Assembly: GCF_001662305.1 (NCBI RefSeq)
Contig: NZ_BDEP01000005.1
Coordinates: 1 to 64,000 of the forward strand
Reading direction: 5' to 3'
From: Halomonas caseinilytica
GTDB lineage: Bacteria > Pseudomonadota > Gammaproteobacteria > Pseudomonadales > Halomonadaceae
DNA: 64,000 nucleotides
Below, in pieces: positions 26,488 through 38,692 of this stretch. Numbering within the stretch: the stretch's first letter is position 1; every line of letters starts with the position of its first letter. The notes under the pieces are model-generated. The model was not told where the DNA came from, did not search any database, and saw only the letters and a program-made list of their open reading frames with translations. The position numbers and the translations under genes were made by a program.

Positions 26488-27716
26488 CCGAACAGGGTGC
26501 CGGCGATGCGTAGCCCGGCGATCCAGGTGCCGGCAGCGGAGCCGAGCGTCGCGGTCAAGAACACCAGCAGGGTGCGCGCCACCCGGTTGCGCCACCAGCC
26601 TTTCCAATCGGTAACGTCGTGACGCAGGGTGGCAAAGTCGCGCACCTTGGGCTTGCGTAGGGCCAGCTCCACCCCGGCGGCGACGAAACCGGCACCGATG
26701 GTGGGATTCAGCGAGGTGAGGGGGGCGGCGAACATCGTGGCCACCACGGTGACGGGATGGGCCAGGGCCACCAGGGTCGCGGCACCGGAAAGTACGCCGT
26801 TGATCAAAAACCATTCACCGACCAGTTGCCAGCCCAGGTCAGTGTTGCGTGAGAAGCCGATGGCGAAGCCGGTGAGCACCAGTGCGGTGATCAGCCAGGG
26901 AATCGCCTTCCAGATTCTGGAACGGGGCGGGGTGACTTCCAGTTGCTCACGCTCGGAGGAGGGCGTCTCGGGCAGCGGTGCCTCGAGGTGCTCGGCCATG
27001 CCCTGCAGATGGCCGGCGCCGATCACCACCAGCACATGGCGGTAGTGGCCAGGCGGGCAGAGCTCGGCCAGTCTTAGCGCCATGTAGTGGTCGCGTTCGC
27101 TGATCAGCGGGGTATAGAGCGCTTCGGATTGGGTCGCGAATTCGCGAAAGGTGGATTCCAGTACGTCGCCTTCCTTGAGTCGCTCGATATCTTCCGAGGA
27201 GACCTCCTGGCGGGACAGCACGCCGCCGAGCAGGCCCGAAAACAGCGAGAAGCGCTGCCACCACGGCACATTGTGATAGATGCGCTTGAGGGTCACGCCG
27301 ACATCGCGGTCGATCAGCGCAAGCGGCAGGTCATGGGCTCGCGCGCTTTCGATGGCGGCACGCATTTCGGCCCCGGGCTCGATGCCCGATTGTTCCGCGA
27401 CGCGCTGCTGGAAAGCGCCCAGGGCGAGGCTGGCGGCTACCATGCCGGCCTTGCCCTGGCGGAAGACCTGGAACAGATCCTGTTCGCCGAGGGCGTCGGG
27501 ATTGGCGAGGTTCTGGTGGCGCGAATCGCAGAGCTCGATGGCCACGGCGTCGAACTCGCCGGAATCGATCAGCGTGCGCACTTCGGCGGCGCTCTGGGCG
27601 GAGACGTGGGCGGTGCCCAGCAGGGTATAGCGGGTCCCGCCCACCTGCAGGGTTCGGCGCGGGCCGAGGGTTTCGATGGCCGGTTCGGCGATGGCGCAAT
27701 CCTGAGTGTCGGTCAT
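26484..27716 (-). CDS. TraB/PrgY family membrane protein
   Basis: A 410-residue protein with an N-terminal TraB domain (LLGTAHVSAQSAAEVRTLI with the GTAH-S motif, then IELCDSRHQNL and a second VVIGAGHLQGM near residue 235) and a C-terminal membrane region with about three or four helices (AIPWLITALVLTGFAIGF onward). TraB/TIKI-like proteins are candidate metalloproteases; enterococcal TraB/PrgY shuts down pheromone signalling. Role here unknown. Single gene upstream of trkH in the same direction (89-bp gap). Confidence 0.85.
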   Translation of the reverse strand: MTDTQDCAIAEPAIETLGPRRTLQVGGTRYTLLGTAHVSAQSAAEVRTLIDSGEFDAVAIELCDSRHQNLANPDALGEQDLFQVFRQGKAGMVAASLALGAFQQRVAEQSGIEPGAEMRAAIESARAHDLPLALIDRDVGVTLKRIYHNVPWWQRFSLFSGLLGGVLSRQEVSSEDIERLKEGDVLESTFREFATQSEALYTPLISERDHYMALRLAELCPPGHYRHVLVVIGAGHLQGMAEHLEAPLPETPSSEREQLEVTPPRSRIWKAIPWLITALVLTGFAIGFSRNTDLGWQLVGEWFLINGVLSGAATLVALAHPVTVVATMFAAPLTSLNPTIGAGFVAAGVELALRKPKVRDFATLRHDVTDWKGWWRNRVARTLLVFLTATLGSAAGTWIAGLRIAGTLFG

Positions 27717-27805
27717 GGGCGCTCGGGCCTTGAAAATGTGAAGGGTCGATTATCCACGAAGGCCGCCGGCGGGCCAAACCCGGTGCGGCACTTGCATCGG
27801 GTTTG

Positions 27806-29254
27806 TCACTTGCGCCAGAAGGCAGGGGTGAACAATACCACGACGGTGAAGATTTCCAGGCGCCCCAGTAGCATGGCGAGGACCAGGATCCACTTGGCCA
27901 GGCTCGGCAGATCACCGTAGTGGGCCGAGGCCTCGCCGAGTGCCGGCCCCAGGTTGTTCAGGGTCGCGCCCACTGTGGACCAGGCGGTGACCTGGTCCAC
28001 GCCGGTGGCCATTACGCCCACCAGCATCAGGAAGAACAGCATCACATAGGCCGAGAAGAACCCCCACACCGCCTGGGCGATGCCGTCGGGCACGCTGACC
28101 TTGCCGATCTTCACGGTGATCACGGCGCTGGGGTGGATCAGGCGCATCACCTCGCGCATGCCCTGCTTGAGGATCAGGATGATGCGAATCACCTTCATGC
28201 CGCCGCCGGTGGAACCGGAACAGCCGCCGACGAAGGCGGCCACGAACAGCAGAAAGGGCAGGGCGCCGGGCCAGGTGGAGAAGTCGGCCACCGAGAAGCC
28301 CGCGGTGGTGGCCACCGACACGACTTCGAAGATGGCGTGGCGAAGGCCCGTGGTGGTTTCGTAGTCGCTGGTGAGCCATAGCGAGACGGCGGTGATGGTG
28401 ATCAAACCGGCCAGGAACAGCATCAAGAAGCGTGCTTCCGGATCCTGGAAATAATGGGACAGGCGGCGTTCCCGCCAGGCCACGAAATGCAGACTGAAGC
28501 TGAAGGCCGAGATCAGCAGGAAGGCCGCGCAGATCAGCTCGATCACGGCACTGTCGAAGTAGCCGATGCTGGCGTCATGCGTGGAGAAGCCGCCGATGGC
28601 CACGGTGGAGAAGCTGTGCCCGAGGGCATCGAACCAGTTCATGCCGGCGGCCATGTAGGCCAGCATGCAGGTGACCGTCAGGGTAGCGTAGATGTACCAC
28701 AGCGCCTTGGCCGTCTCGGTGATGCGCGGGGTCAACTTGGAATCCTTGAGCGGCCCGGGAATCTCGGTGCGATACAGGGCCATGCCGCCGACGCCGAGTG
28801 TCGGCAGGATGGCCACCGCCAGCACTACGATCCCCATGCCGCCGAGCCACTGGAGCTGCTGGCGGTAGTAGAGGATCGCCTCGGGCAGCAGGTCGATGCC
28901 GGTGATCACGGTGGCGCCGGTGGTGGTCAGCCCGGAGAACGACTCGAAGACGGCATCGGTCGGGGAGAGTGCCGAGGCGCCGGTGAGCATCAAGGGCAAG
29001 GAACCGAACAGCCCCAGCACGCTCCAGAACAGGGCCGCGATCAGAAAGCCGTCGCGGGTACGCAGCTCCTTGCGCGCATGGCGGTTGGGCAGATACATCA
29101 GGGCGCCGGTGGCCACGGTAATGCTCAAGGCGATCACGAAGGCCTGCCACATGCCATCGGCGAACAGCAGCGATATCAGGATGGGGGGCACCATGGTCAG
29201 GCTGAACATCATCAGCAGCAGGCCCAGGATGCGCAGGATCATGCGCAGGCTCAT
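27806..29254 (-). CDS. trkH: Trk potassium uptake channel subunit TrkH
   Basis: A 482-residue TrkH/TrkI-type K+ transporter. Four selectivity-filter repeats with conserved Gly are visible: SGLTTTGATV, STVAIGGFST, VSVATTAGFSVAD and VGATLNNLGPAL. About ten membrane helices; TrkA binds the cytoplasmic face. Potassium uptake is central to osmoadaptation in halophiles. In H. elongata, TrkH and TrkI paralogues both exist; which this corresponds to I cannot decide from one window, though adjacency to trkA favours TrkH. Placed 43 bp downstream of trkA. Confidence 0.95.
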   Translation of the reverse strand: MSLRMILRILGLLLMMFSLTMVPPILISLLFADGMWQAFVIALSITVATGALMYLPNRHARKELRTRDGFLIAALFWSVLGLFGSLPLMLTGASALSPTDAVFESFSGLTTTGATVITGIDLLPEAILYYRQQLQWLGGMGIVVLAVAILPTLGVGGMALYRTEIPGPLKDSKLTPRITETAKALWYIYATLTVTCMLAYMAAGMNWFDALGHSFSTVAIGGFSTHDASIGYFDSAVIELICAAFLLISAFSFSLHFVAWRERRLSHYFQDPEARFLMLFLAGLITITAVSLWLTSDYETTTGLRHAIFEVVSVATTAGFSVADFSTWPGALPFLLFVAAFVGGCSGSTGGGMKVIRIILILKQGMREVMRLIHPSAVITVKIGKVSVPDGIAQAVWGFFSAYVMLFFLMLVGVMATGVDQVTAWSTVGATLNNLGPALGEASAHYGDLPSLAKWILVLAMLLGRLEIFTVVVLFTPAFWRK

Positions 29255-29297
29255 GCGATGATCCCCCTCGTCTTCCCAGTCGGCATGGTGAACTCCA

Positions 29298-30671
29298 TCA
29301 GAAGAAGGTCAGCCCCACCTGGAAGAGGCGCTCGACATCACGAATGCGGCGCTTGTCGATGACGAACAGGATGACATGGTCGCCGGATTCGACGACCACA
29401 TCGTCGTGGGCGATCAGTACCTCCTTGCCTCTGACCACGGCCCCGATGGTGGTGCCGCTGGGCAGGTCGATGTCACCGATGGCGCGGCCCACGACCTTGG
29501 AGGACTGGGTGTCGCCGTGAGCGATGGCCTCGATGGCCTCGGCGGCACCGCGACGCAGCGAGTGGACATTGACGATGTCGCCGCGTCGCACATGGGTCAG
29601 CAGGCTGCCGATGGTGGCCTGCTGGGGGGAGATGGCGATGTCGATCTCGCCGCCCTGGACCAGGTCCACATAGGCGGCGTTGTTGATCAGTGTCAGGACC
29701 TTCTTGGCGCCCATGCGCTTGGCCAGCATCGACGACATGATGTTGACCTCGTCGTCGTTGGTCAGCGCGCAGAAGATATCGCAGTCCTCGATGTTCTCCT
29801 CTTCCAGCAGGCGCTTGCTGGTGGCGCTGCCGTGCAGCACCACGGTGCGGTCGAGTCGCTCGGAGAGCTGGGTGCAGCGTTCCAGGCTGCGCTCGACGAT
29901 CTTGACCTGATGGTTGTGCTCGAGATGTTCGGCCAGGCGTTCGCCGATGTTGCCACCGCCGACGATGACGATGCGTCGGAAGTCGCGCTCCAGGCGTCGC
30001 AGCTCGCTCATCACGGCGCGGATGTCGCGACGGGCAGCGATGAAGAAGACCTCGTCGTCGGCCTCGATGACGGTATCGCCGCGCGGGATGATGGGGCGGT
30101 TGCGGCGATAGATGGCGGCGACCCGGGTATCGACGCTGGGCATGTGGCGCCGCAGGAAGCCGAGCTCCTGACCCACCAGGGGGCCGCCGTAGTAGGCCTT
30201 GACGGCCACCAGCTGCACCAGGCCGCCGGTGAATTCCAGGACCTGCAGGGCACCGGGATGCTCGATCAGGCGTCGGATATGATCGGTGACGACTTGCTCG
30301 GGGCTGATCAGCACGTCGATGGGGACCGCCTCATGGGCGAAGAGCCCCTTGCGGGTCAGGTAAGCGGTAGCACGGACCCTGGCGATCTTGGTCGGCGTGC
30401 GAAACAGGGTGTGTGCCACCTGGCAGGCGATCATGTTGACCTCGTCGGTGTTGGTCACCGCGATCAGCATGTCGGCGTCCTCGCAGCCGGCCTGGCGAAG
30501 CACCATGGGATAGGAGGCGGCGCCGGTCACGGTGCGAATGTCCAGGCGAGTGTGCAGTTCGCGCAGGCGATCGGCATCGGTGTCCACCACCGTGATGTCG
30601 TTTTCTTCGCGGGCCAAGTGTTCGGCCAGGGTGCCGCCGACCTGGCCGGCACCGAGGATGATGATCTTCAT
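29298..30671 (-). CDS. trkA: Trk system NAD-binding regulator TrkA
   Basis: A 457-residue protein with two RCK units: first Rossmann motif [13 protein letters not shown] (7-19), then an RCK-C domain, second Rossmann motif [14 protein letters not shown] near residue 240 and a second RCK-C at the end. It gates TrkH in response to NADH/NAD and ATP/ADP. Part of the classical rsmB-trkA order, here interrupted by a dodecin gene and extended by trkH. Confidence 0.97.
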   Translation of the reverse strand: MKIIILGAGQVGGTLAEHLAREENDITVVDTDADRLRELHTRLDIRTVTGAASYPMVLRQAGCEDADMLIAVTNTDEVNMIACQVAHTLFRTPTKIARVRATAYLTRKGLFAHEAVPIDVLISPEQVVTDHIRRLIEHPGALQVLEFTGGLVQLVAVKAYYGGPLVGQELGFLRRHMPSVDTRVAAIYRRNRPIIPRGDTVIEADDEVFFIAARRDIRAVMSELRRLERDFRRIVIVGGGNIGERLAEHLEHNHQVKIVERSLERCTQLSERLDRTVVLHGSATSKRLLEEENIEDCDIFCALTNDDEVNIMSSMLAKRMGAKKVLTLINNAAYVDLVQGGEIDIAISPQQATIGSLLTHVRRGDIVNVHSLRRGAAEAIEAIAHGDTQSSKVVGRAIGDIDLPSGTTIGAVVRGKEVLIAHDDVVVESGDHVILFVIDKRRIRDVERLFQVGLTFF

Positions 30672-30778
30672 CGCGTATCACAGTCCGCAGGGGGTGAGGG
30701 GCGGTGCGCTATGGGCACCACCATTTTTCGGTGGCGGAAAGCCTAAACCAGTCACCGTTGGAAGAACAGGCGAGGCGT

Positions 30779-30982
30779 TCAGTCGAGGGTGAAACCGACC
30801 TTGATCGTCACCTGCCAGTGGGCCACCCGGCCATGCTCGATATGGCCGCGGGTGTCGATGACCTCGAACCAGCGCATGCCGTGCAGGCTTTCCGAGGCCT
30901 TGGTCAAGGCGCTCTGGATGGCGTCCTCGATGCCCTTGTCGGAGGAACCGGTCAGCTCGATGTGCTTGTAGGTGTGGTTCAT
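30779..30982 (-). CDS. Dodecin, flavin-binding
   Basis: A 67-residue dodecin: [44 protein letters not shown] with the flavin-stacking Trp38, and the strand [12 protein letters not shown]. Dodecins form 12-subunit hollow spheres that store riboflavin, FMN or FAD. It lies between rsmB (43 bp away) and trkA on the same strand, an unusual insertion in a conserved order. Confidence 0.93.
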   Translation of the reverse strand: MNHTYKHIELTGSSDKGIEDAIQSALTKASESLHGMRWFEVIDTRGHIEHGRVAHWQVTIKVGFTLD

Positions 30983-31025
30983 GATGACAATCCTTTGGTT
31001 GGCGATGAGGGGCGATCAGAACCCG

Positions 31026-32369
31026 TCAGGCGGTTCCTTTCCTCAGTCTGGCATAGAAGAAGCCATCGTGGCTGTCGGGGCTTGGCAGAAGCTGGCGCCC
31101 GGCACCGGCGGGGCGTCCCCATGCCAGGCCGCTCGGCGTGGTGACTTCGGCGTCGGGGGTGCGCTCGAGGAAGGCCTGTACCTGATCGGCATTCTCTTCC
31201 GGGAGCACCGAGCAGGTGGCATAGAGCAGGGTGCCGCCCGGCGCGAGCAGCGGCCAGAGGTTATCCAGCAGGCGTGCCTGCACCTCGGCGAGCTTGGCGA
31301 TATCTGACGGGCGGCGCAGGCGCTTGATGTCCGGATGGCGCCGGATGACGCCGCTGCCGGAGCAGGGCGCGTCGAGCAGGATGGCATCGAAGGCGGTGCC
31401 ATCCCACCAGTCCCTTCCGGTAGCGTCGCCATGCGCCAGCGATGCACTTAGGCCGAGTCGCGCCAGGGTATCCTCGACGCGCGCCAGGCGGGCATCGTCG
31501 CTGTCGATTGCCTGCAGGTCGATGTCGAAGAGTTCCAGCAGATGCGCGGCCTTGCCACCCGGGGCGCAGCAGGCATCCAGAACGCGGGCGCCAGGCCGAG
31601 GAGCGATCACCGGTCCCAGCAGGACGGCGGCGAGCTGGGCGGCCTCATCCTGGATACTGACATGCCCCTCGCGGAATCCCGGCAATTCGGCGACATCGCA
31701 GGGGGCTTCCAGGGTCAGGCCATCGGGAGCATGCGGACACAGCCGCGCGCCGGGCGAATCAAGGCGTTCCAGGTACATCTCCCGGTCGCCGTAACGTCGG
31801 TTGACTCTTAGCGTCATGGGGCCCGGTTGGTTGTTGGCCTCGCAGATCGACCGCCAGTCGTCGGGCCAGGCCTGACGTAATGTCTTCACCCACCAGCGCG
31901 GATGCAGCAGGGCTACCGCCGGGTCGCGGTCCACCTCGGCCTGCAGTGCCGTGCTTTCCCGTTGCAGGCGTCGCAGGCAGCCGTTGAGCACCCGGGTGGC
32001 CCAGGCCTTGCTCAGCAGCCGTGCCGCGCCGGCAGTCTCGCCCACGGCGGCGTGAGCGGGGACACGTAGATACAGCAACTGGTAGATGCCGACGAGCAGC
32101 AAGGCCTGGATGTCGGCGTCGCGGGTCTTGAAGGGCTTTTCCAGCAACTTTCCTGCCAGGGCCTCCAGGCGGGGAAGGGTCCGACAGGTGCCGAAGCAGA
32201 GCTCCTTGAAGAGCCCACGGTCCCGGGCGACGACCTGGTGCTCGTCGAGATCGTTCAGCGACTTCTTGCCGGTGATCACCGGCGCGATCGCCCGGGCGGC
32301 GGCGGCGCGCACGGCCAGGCCATTGTCGAGGGACTTGCTGCGACCGTCGTTGCGGCGCTGCTGGCTCAT
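31026..32369 (-). CDS. rsmB: 16S rRNA m5C967 methyltransferase RsmB
   Basis: A 447-residue RsmB. N-terminal NusB-like RNA-binding domain (residues 15-150), then the SAM domain with VLDACCAPGGKAAHLLE, and the two catalytic Cys motifs DAPCSGSGVIRRHPDIK and YATCSVLPEEN. Methylates C967 of 16S rRNA. Its ATG overlaps the fmt stop by 4 bases, giving the standard def-fmt-rsmB arrangement. Confidence 0.97.
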   Translation of the reverse strand: MSQQRRNDGRSKSLDNGLAVRAAAARAIAPVITGKKSLNDLDEHQVVARDRGLFKELCFGTCRTLPRLEALAGKLLEKPFKTRDADIQALLLVGIYQLLYLRVPAHAAVGETAGAARLLSKAWATRVLNGCLRRLQRESTALQAEVDRDPAVALLHPRWWVKTLRQAWPDDWRSICEANNQPGPMTLRVNRRYGDREMYLERLDSPGARLCPHAPDGLTLEAPCDVAELPGFREGHVSIQDEAAQLAAVLLGPVIAPRPGARVLDACCAPGGKAAHLLELFDIDLQAIDSDDARLARVEDTLARLGLSASLAHGDATGRDWWDGTAFDAILLDAPCSGSGVIRRHPDIKRLRRPSDIAKLAEVQARLLDNLWPLLAPGGTLLYATCSVLPEENADQVQAFLERTPDAEVTTPSGLAWGRPAGAGRQLLPSPDSHDGFFYARLRKGTA

Positions 32370-33346
32370 GCGGATGTCTCCCCATCAGATGTTCCGAGTC
32401 GTGTACCGACGGTAAAGCGGTCCGCCCGGGCCCGCAGGAGCTCGGGGACGTCCAGAGGCTTGCCACCGGGCAGTTGGGCACGGGTTACGCGCAGTACGCC
32501 ATCGCCACAGACGATACGCAATGCCTCTTTGTCAGGCTCGAGCAAGGTTCCCGGTGCGAGCGCGGCTTCGTGGCTCGCCGGCTCGCCGGGTTCGGCCAGC
32601 CACAGGCGCAACCGCTCGTTGCCGAGCGAGCACCAGGCCACGGGCCAGGGGTTGAAGGCACGCACGCGGGCGGCGAGGGTCGAGGCGGATTCGCGAAAGT
32701 CCAGCTCGGCCTCGGCCTTGGAAAGCTTGGCGGCATAGGTGACGCCATCGTCAGGCTGAGGTTTGGGCGCCAGGCCGGGGCCGGCCAGGGCATCGAGGGT
32801 CTCGACCAGGGCGTCGCCGCCCAGGCTGGCCAGGGTGTCGTGGAGCGAGCCTCCAGTGGTGGTGGCCTCGATGGGGGTGCGCCGGGTGAGCAGTATGTCG
32901 CCGGTGTCGAGCCCTTCGTCCATCTGCATCAGCGTCACGCCGCTTTCGGTGTCGCCGGCTTCGATGGCGCGCTGGATGGGGGCCGCACCGCGCCAGCGCG
33001 GCAACAGGGAGGCATGCACATTGATGCAGCCCAGTCGTGGGGTGTCGAGAATCTCGCGTGGCAGGATCAAGCCATAGGCGACCACGACCATCAGGTCGGC
33101 GTCCAGTTCCGCCAGTTGCGCCTGGGCTTCCGGTGTGCGCAGCGAGGCTGGCTGATGGACCGGTAGGCCGTGAGACTGGGCGAGGACCTTGACGGGACTC
33201 GCGGTCAGCTTGCGACCACGGCCGGCGGCTCGGTCGGGCTGGGTATAGACGCCGACGACCCGGTGATGGCTTGCCAGCAACGCTTCCAGGCTCGCGGCGG
33301 CGAAGTCGGGCGTACCGGCGAAGATGACGCGCAGGGATTGGGACAT
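32366..33346 (-). CDS. fmt: Methionyl-tRNA formyltransferase
   Basis: A 326-residue Fmt. Catalytic Asn109, His111 and Asp147 match E. coli Asn108, His110 and Asp146 (INVHASLLPRWRG and QMDEGLDTGD). The C-terminal OB-type domain follows. It formylates initiator Met-tRNA using 10-formyl-THF. Coupled to rsmB downstream; 130 bp downstream of def, in which an 8-bp hairpin (33409-33437) is visible. Confidence 0.97.
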   Translation of the reverse strand: MSQSLRVIFAGTPDFAAASLEALLASHHRVVGVYTQPDRAAGRGRKLTASPVKVLAQSHGLPVHQPASLRTPEAQAQLAELDADLMVVVAYGLILPREILDTPRLGCINVHASLLPRWRGAAPIQRAIEAGDTESGVTLMQMDEGLDTGDILLTRRTPIEATTTGGSLHDTLASLGGDALVETLDALAGPGLAPKPQPDDGVTYAAKLSKAEAELDFRESASTLAARVRAFNPWPVAWCSLGNERLRLWLAEPGEPASHEAALAPGTLLEPDKEALRIVCGDGVLRVTRAQLPGGKPLDVPELLRARADRFTVGTRLGTSDGETSA

Positions 33347-33476
33347 GTCGAGGGGCCTTGCCGAAATGGATGCCCCTTATGATAACGGAGCCTGGCGCGA
33401 ACGACGAAGGGCAGTGCCGTCAACGACGACACTGCCCCGTACGGCAGGATGGCGATGCCCCGGCAGTTTCTGGTGT

Positions 33477-33989
33477 TCAGGCGCCCTGGGCGAGCTTGTG
33501 ACGCTTCTGCATCTTCTTCATCACCCGATCGCGCTTGAGCGGCGACAGGTAGTCGACGAAGAGCACGCCACGCAGATGGTCGCACTCATGCTGGATGCAA
33601 TGGGCGAGCAGCCCTTCCGCCTCGAGTTCATAGGGTTCGCCCTGGCGATCCAGCGCCTTGAGGTGGACCTTCAGGGCACGAGGCACTTCGGCGTAGTATT
33701 CGGGAATCGACAGGCAGCCTTCCTGCATCGGTTCGCGCTCGTCGCCGATGGGCGTGAACTCGGGATTGATCAGCACCAGGGGGGTGCTCTGGTCGTCGCT
33801 GACATCCATGACGATGACCCGGCGGTGCACGTCCACCTGGGTGGCAGCCAGACCGATGCCACGGGCGTCATACATGGTCTCGAGCATGTCGTCGACCAGT
33901 TGGCGCACCTCGTCGTCGACCGTCTCGACCTCGGCGGCCTCGGTACGCAGCCGTTCGTCGGGGAATTCGAGGATAGGGAGTTTGGCCAT
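33477..33989 (-). CDS. def: Peptide deformylase
   Basis: A 170-residue deformylase with the three metal motifs: GIGLAATQ (44-51), EGCLSIPE with Cys92, and HECDH with His134, Glu135 and His138, matching E. coli Cys90/His132/His136. It removes the N-formyl group from nascent proteins, undoing the reaction of Fmt. Divergent from dprA. Confidence 0.98.
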   Translation of the reverse strand: MAKLPILEFPDERLRTEAAEVETVDDEVRQLVDDMLETMYDARGIGLAATQVDVHRRVIVMDVSDDQSTPLVLINPEFTPIGDEREPMQEGCLSIPEYYAEVPRALKVHLKALDRQGEPYELEAEGLLAHCIQHECDHLRGVLFVDYLSPLKRDRVMKKMQKRHKLAQGA

Positions 33990-34092
33990 GGCGTCAGGTC
34001 ACCGTTGTACAGTCATGCGAAATATACGTCTATTCTAGGAGGCGAGAGGCGAGGGGAAAACCGCTCGGCATGTATCGCCTCGATAGGGTTCG

Positions 34093-34101
34093 ACTATAGC
34101 A
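34093..34101 (-). promoter_or_regulatory. Extended -10 promoter for def
   Basis: Minus-strand TGCTATAGT, about 100 bases before the def ATG, in the 163-bp gap shared with dprA. A second minus-strand candidate, TAGAAT at 34037-34032, lies closer to the gene, so which is used is uncertain. Confidence 0.4.
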
Positions 34102-34152
34102 TCTCGGCGATGTTCCGGGGACCGTCGTCGATCCGGGCAAGGAGATTCGCCC

Positions 34153-35250
34153 ATGCAGCGCAGCGCCACGGACTGGCTGGCCCTGTCCCTGTTGCCGGGG
34201 ATGGGGGCTGCACGACTCGCCGAACTGGCGGCTAGCGACCCGCCCTGGCCGGATGGCTGGTTGGCGGCTTTGCCGCGTCCGGCCGCCCAGGCACTACGGT
34301 TGTATCTCGAGCATCCCGCCCAGAGCCCGCTGGCGGCGCGACTCGCCACCGAACGCGAGTGGCTCGCGGCCTCGCCCGAACGCCACCTGTTGCATCCCGA
34401 TCACCCAGCCTGGCCCGAGACCTTGGGCCAGATCGCCGATCCACCACCGGTACTCTGGGCCTTGGGGGATCTCGATGCCCTCGAGGCGCCGCGCCTGGCG
34501 ATGGTGGGAACCCGCCGTCCGACCCGCGAGGGCAGCGGCAACGCCGCCGGTTTTGCCCGAGGACTTGCCGAACGAGGGTGGTGCGTGGTCAGCGGCATGG
34601 CGCTGGGGGTCGATGGCATCGCCCAGCAGGCCGCTCTGGACGCCGGTGGGTGCAGCGTTGCGGTGCTGGGGTGCGGTGTTGATGTGGTCTATCCGGCCCG
34701 TCATCGGTGCCTCCATGAGCGGCTGCGCGGCTCCGGCGGGCTGCTGCTTTCCGAACACCCGCCAGGTACCCGGGCACGAGCGGGCTTCTTCCCGCGGCGC
34801 AATCGCATCATTACCGGCCTTTCCCGAGGCGTGCTGGTGGTGGAGGCCGCCGAGCGCAGTGGTTCGCTGGTCAGCGCCCGGCTGGCGGCCGAGCAGGGGC
34901 GAGAGGTCTTCGCCCTGCCTGGTTCGATACACAATCCCCAGGCGAGTGGCTGTCTGCACCTGATCCGGGAGGGGGCTGCCCTGGTGAGGGGCGTGGATGA
35001 CATTCTCGCCGAACTCGCTCAATGGGGCGTCACGCCTGTGGTGAATCGTCGCGCCCCAGAGGCGTCGACGGACACGGATCCCTTGCTGGCCTGGCTCAGT
35101 GATACGCCCACCCCCGTGGATGCGCTGGTCGATTTGAGCGGATTGGCGGTCTCGGATTGCCAGCGTCGCCTGCTGGCGCTGGAGCTGGAAGGACGGGCGA
35201 GTCAGGCGGCGGGAGGCTGGGTACGCCTGCCGACGTCGTCGGGGGCGTGA
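34153..35250 (+). CDS. dprA: DNA-processing protein DprA (Smf)
   Basis: A 365-residue DprA. N-terminal SAM-like region, then the Rossmann-type core: VGTRRPTREG, SGMALGVDGIAQQAAL, GCGVDVVYPARH and GLSRGVLVVEAAERSGSLVSARLAAEQGR-type ending (quoted in parts), and a C-terminal winged helix (VDALVDLSGLAVSDCQRRLLALELEGR, abbreviated). DprA loads RecA on incoming single strands in transformation; competence in this organism is not shown. Divergent from def. Confidence 0.93.
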   Translation: MQRSATDWLALSLLPGMGAARLAELAASDPPWPDGWLAALPRPAAQALRLYLEHPAQSPLAARLATEREWLAASPERHLLHPDHPAWPETLGQIADPPPVLWALGDLDALEAPRLAMVGTRRPTREGSGNAAGFARGLAERGWCVVSGMALGVDGIAQQAALDAGGCSVAVLGCGVDVVYPARHRCLHERLRGSGGLLLSEHPPGTRARAGFFPRRNRIITGLSRGVLVVEAAERSGSLVSARLAAEQGREVFALPGSIHNPQASGCLHLIREGAALVRGVDDILAELAQWGVTPVVNRRAPEASTDTDPLLAWLSDTPTPVDALVDLSGLAVSDCQRRLLALELEGRASQAAGGWVRLPTSSGA

Positions 35251-35256
35251 TAGAAT
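35248..35256 (+). promoter_or_regulatory. Extended -10 promoter for tsaC
   Basis: TGATAGAAT overlapping the dprA stop codon. A transcript would start close to base 35263, meaning tsaC is either leaderless from ATG 35263 or starts at ATG 35293. Confidence 0.5.
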
Positions 35257-35262
35257 CCAGCC

Positions 35263-37653
<2,391 letters not shown>

Positions 37654-37657
<4 letters not shown>

Positions 37658-38682
37658 GGTCCGGAGCGGCGACCGTCCGTGCCTGGCATCTGGCTCGAAC
37701 GCCTCGAGGGTGTCCTGTCCCCGAAGATTTCGCGTGTCATCGCGTCCCTCTCGAAGCACCTGGTCAGGGTGAGGCTTGGCTGGAACCCCATTGGCTGTCG
37801 GTGGATCCCTACATGCGCACGCGCATGCAACCCGAGGGATATGACTACCTGACGCGATGGCGGCCCGGCGATGCGCTTTCCGCCTGGGGGCTGGCGCGGG
37901 TCATTGCATCCCGCAGTGCCTGGCGCGAAGGCGACTGGGTAGTCGGCCACATGCCCGTGGCCGAGCGTTGCCGGCTGGGCCCCGGCGCGTCGCCTGACCT
38001 GCCGCCCCTGACGTTGCCCGCCGATACGCCCTCTCCCGAGCGCTGGTTACATACCCGTGGCATGACGGGCTTCACCGCCTGGCTGGCCATGCGTCTCTAC
38101 GGTCGTCCCCAGGCCGGCGAGACCGTGCTGGTATCCGCCGGGGCTGGCGCGGTGGGCAGCCTGGCCATCCAGTGGGCGCATCGTGCCGGGGCGCGAGTCA
38201 TCGCCACCGCCGGCAATGCCGCCAGGCGCGACTGGTTGATCGATCGGCTGGGGGTGGCGGCGGCGCTGGATCACCACGACAGCGGCATCGCATCGCGACT
38301 GGCCGACGTCGCCCCGGAGGGGATCGATCTGAGCATCGAGAACGTGGGCGGTGATGTCTTCGAAGCAGCCATCGAGGCTCTGGCGCCTGGAGGCCGCGTG
38401 GTGCTGTGCGGGCTGGTCGGTCAGTACAACTCGCCCGAGCCGCGTCGCGCACCTCGTAACCTGTCTCGTCTGACAGCGGCGGGCGGACACCTGCAACCCT
38501 TCGTGGTGCCGGGCCACGAAGCTGCTCACTGGGAGGGCTTCCAGAGGGAAATGGCACGGTGGGAAGAGGTGGTGGCGCCCCTTGACGTGGTGGATGGCTT
38601 CACTGGCTGGCCGCGAGCCTTCTGCGGGCTATTCAACGACGACGTCAGGGGCGTCGGCAAGCGCGTGGTGCGCCTGCGTTGA
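37654..38682 (+). CDS. CurA/LTB4DH-like NADP-dependent MDR oxidoreductase
   Basis: A 342-residue zinc-free medium-chain reductase. [11 protein letters not shown] (residues 48-58) and the late [22 protein letters not shown] segment are hallmarks of the curcumin reductase (CurA)/leukotriene B4 12-hydroxydehydrogenase group; the nucleotide site is [15 protein letters not shown]. It should reduce alpha,beta-unsaturated ketones with NADPH. Translation starts at GTG 37654, which overlaps the aroE stop (GTGA), so it belongs to the tsaC-hemF-aroE transcript; a fixed link with shikimate metabolism is not obvious. Confidence 0.85.
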
Positions 38683-38692
38683 TGATCAGGGG

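Noticed and set aside
29376..30746. 456-codon Asp/His/Gly-rich frame antisense to trkA
   Set aside because: Opposite-strand shadow of trkA; composition and lack of motifs.
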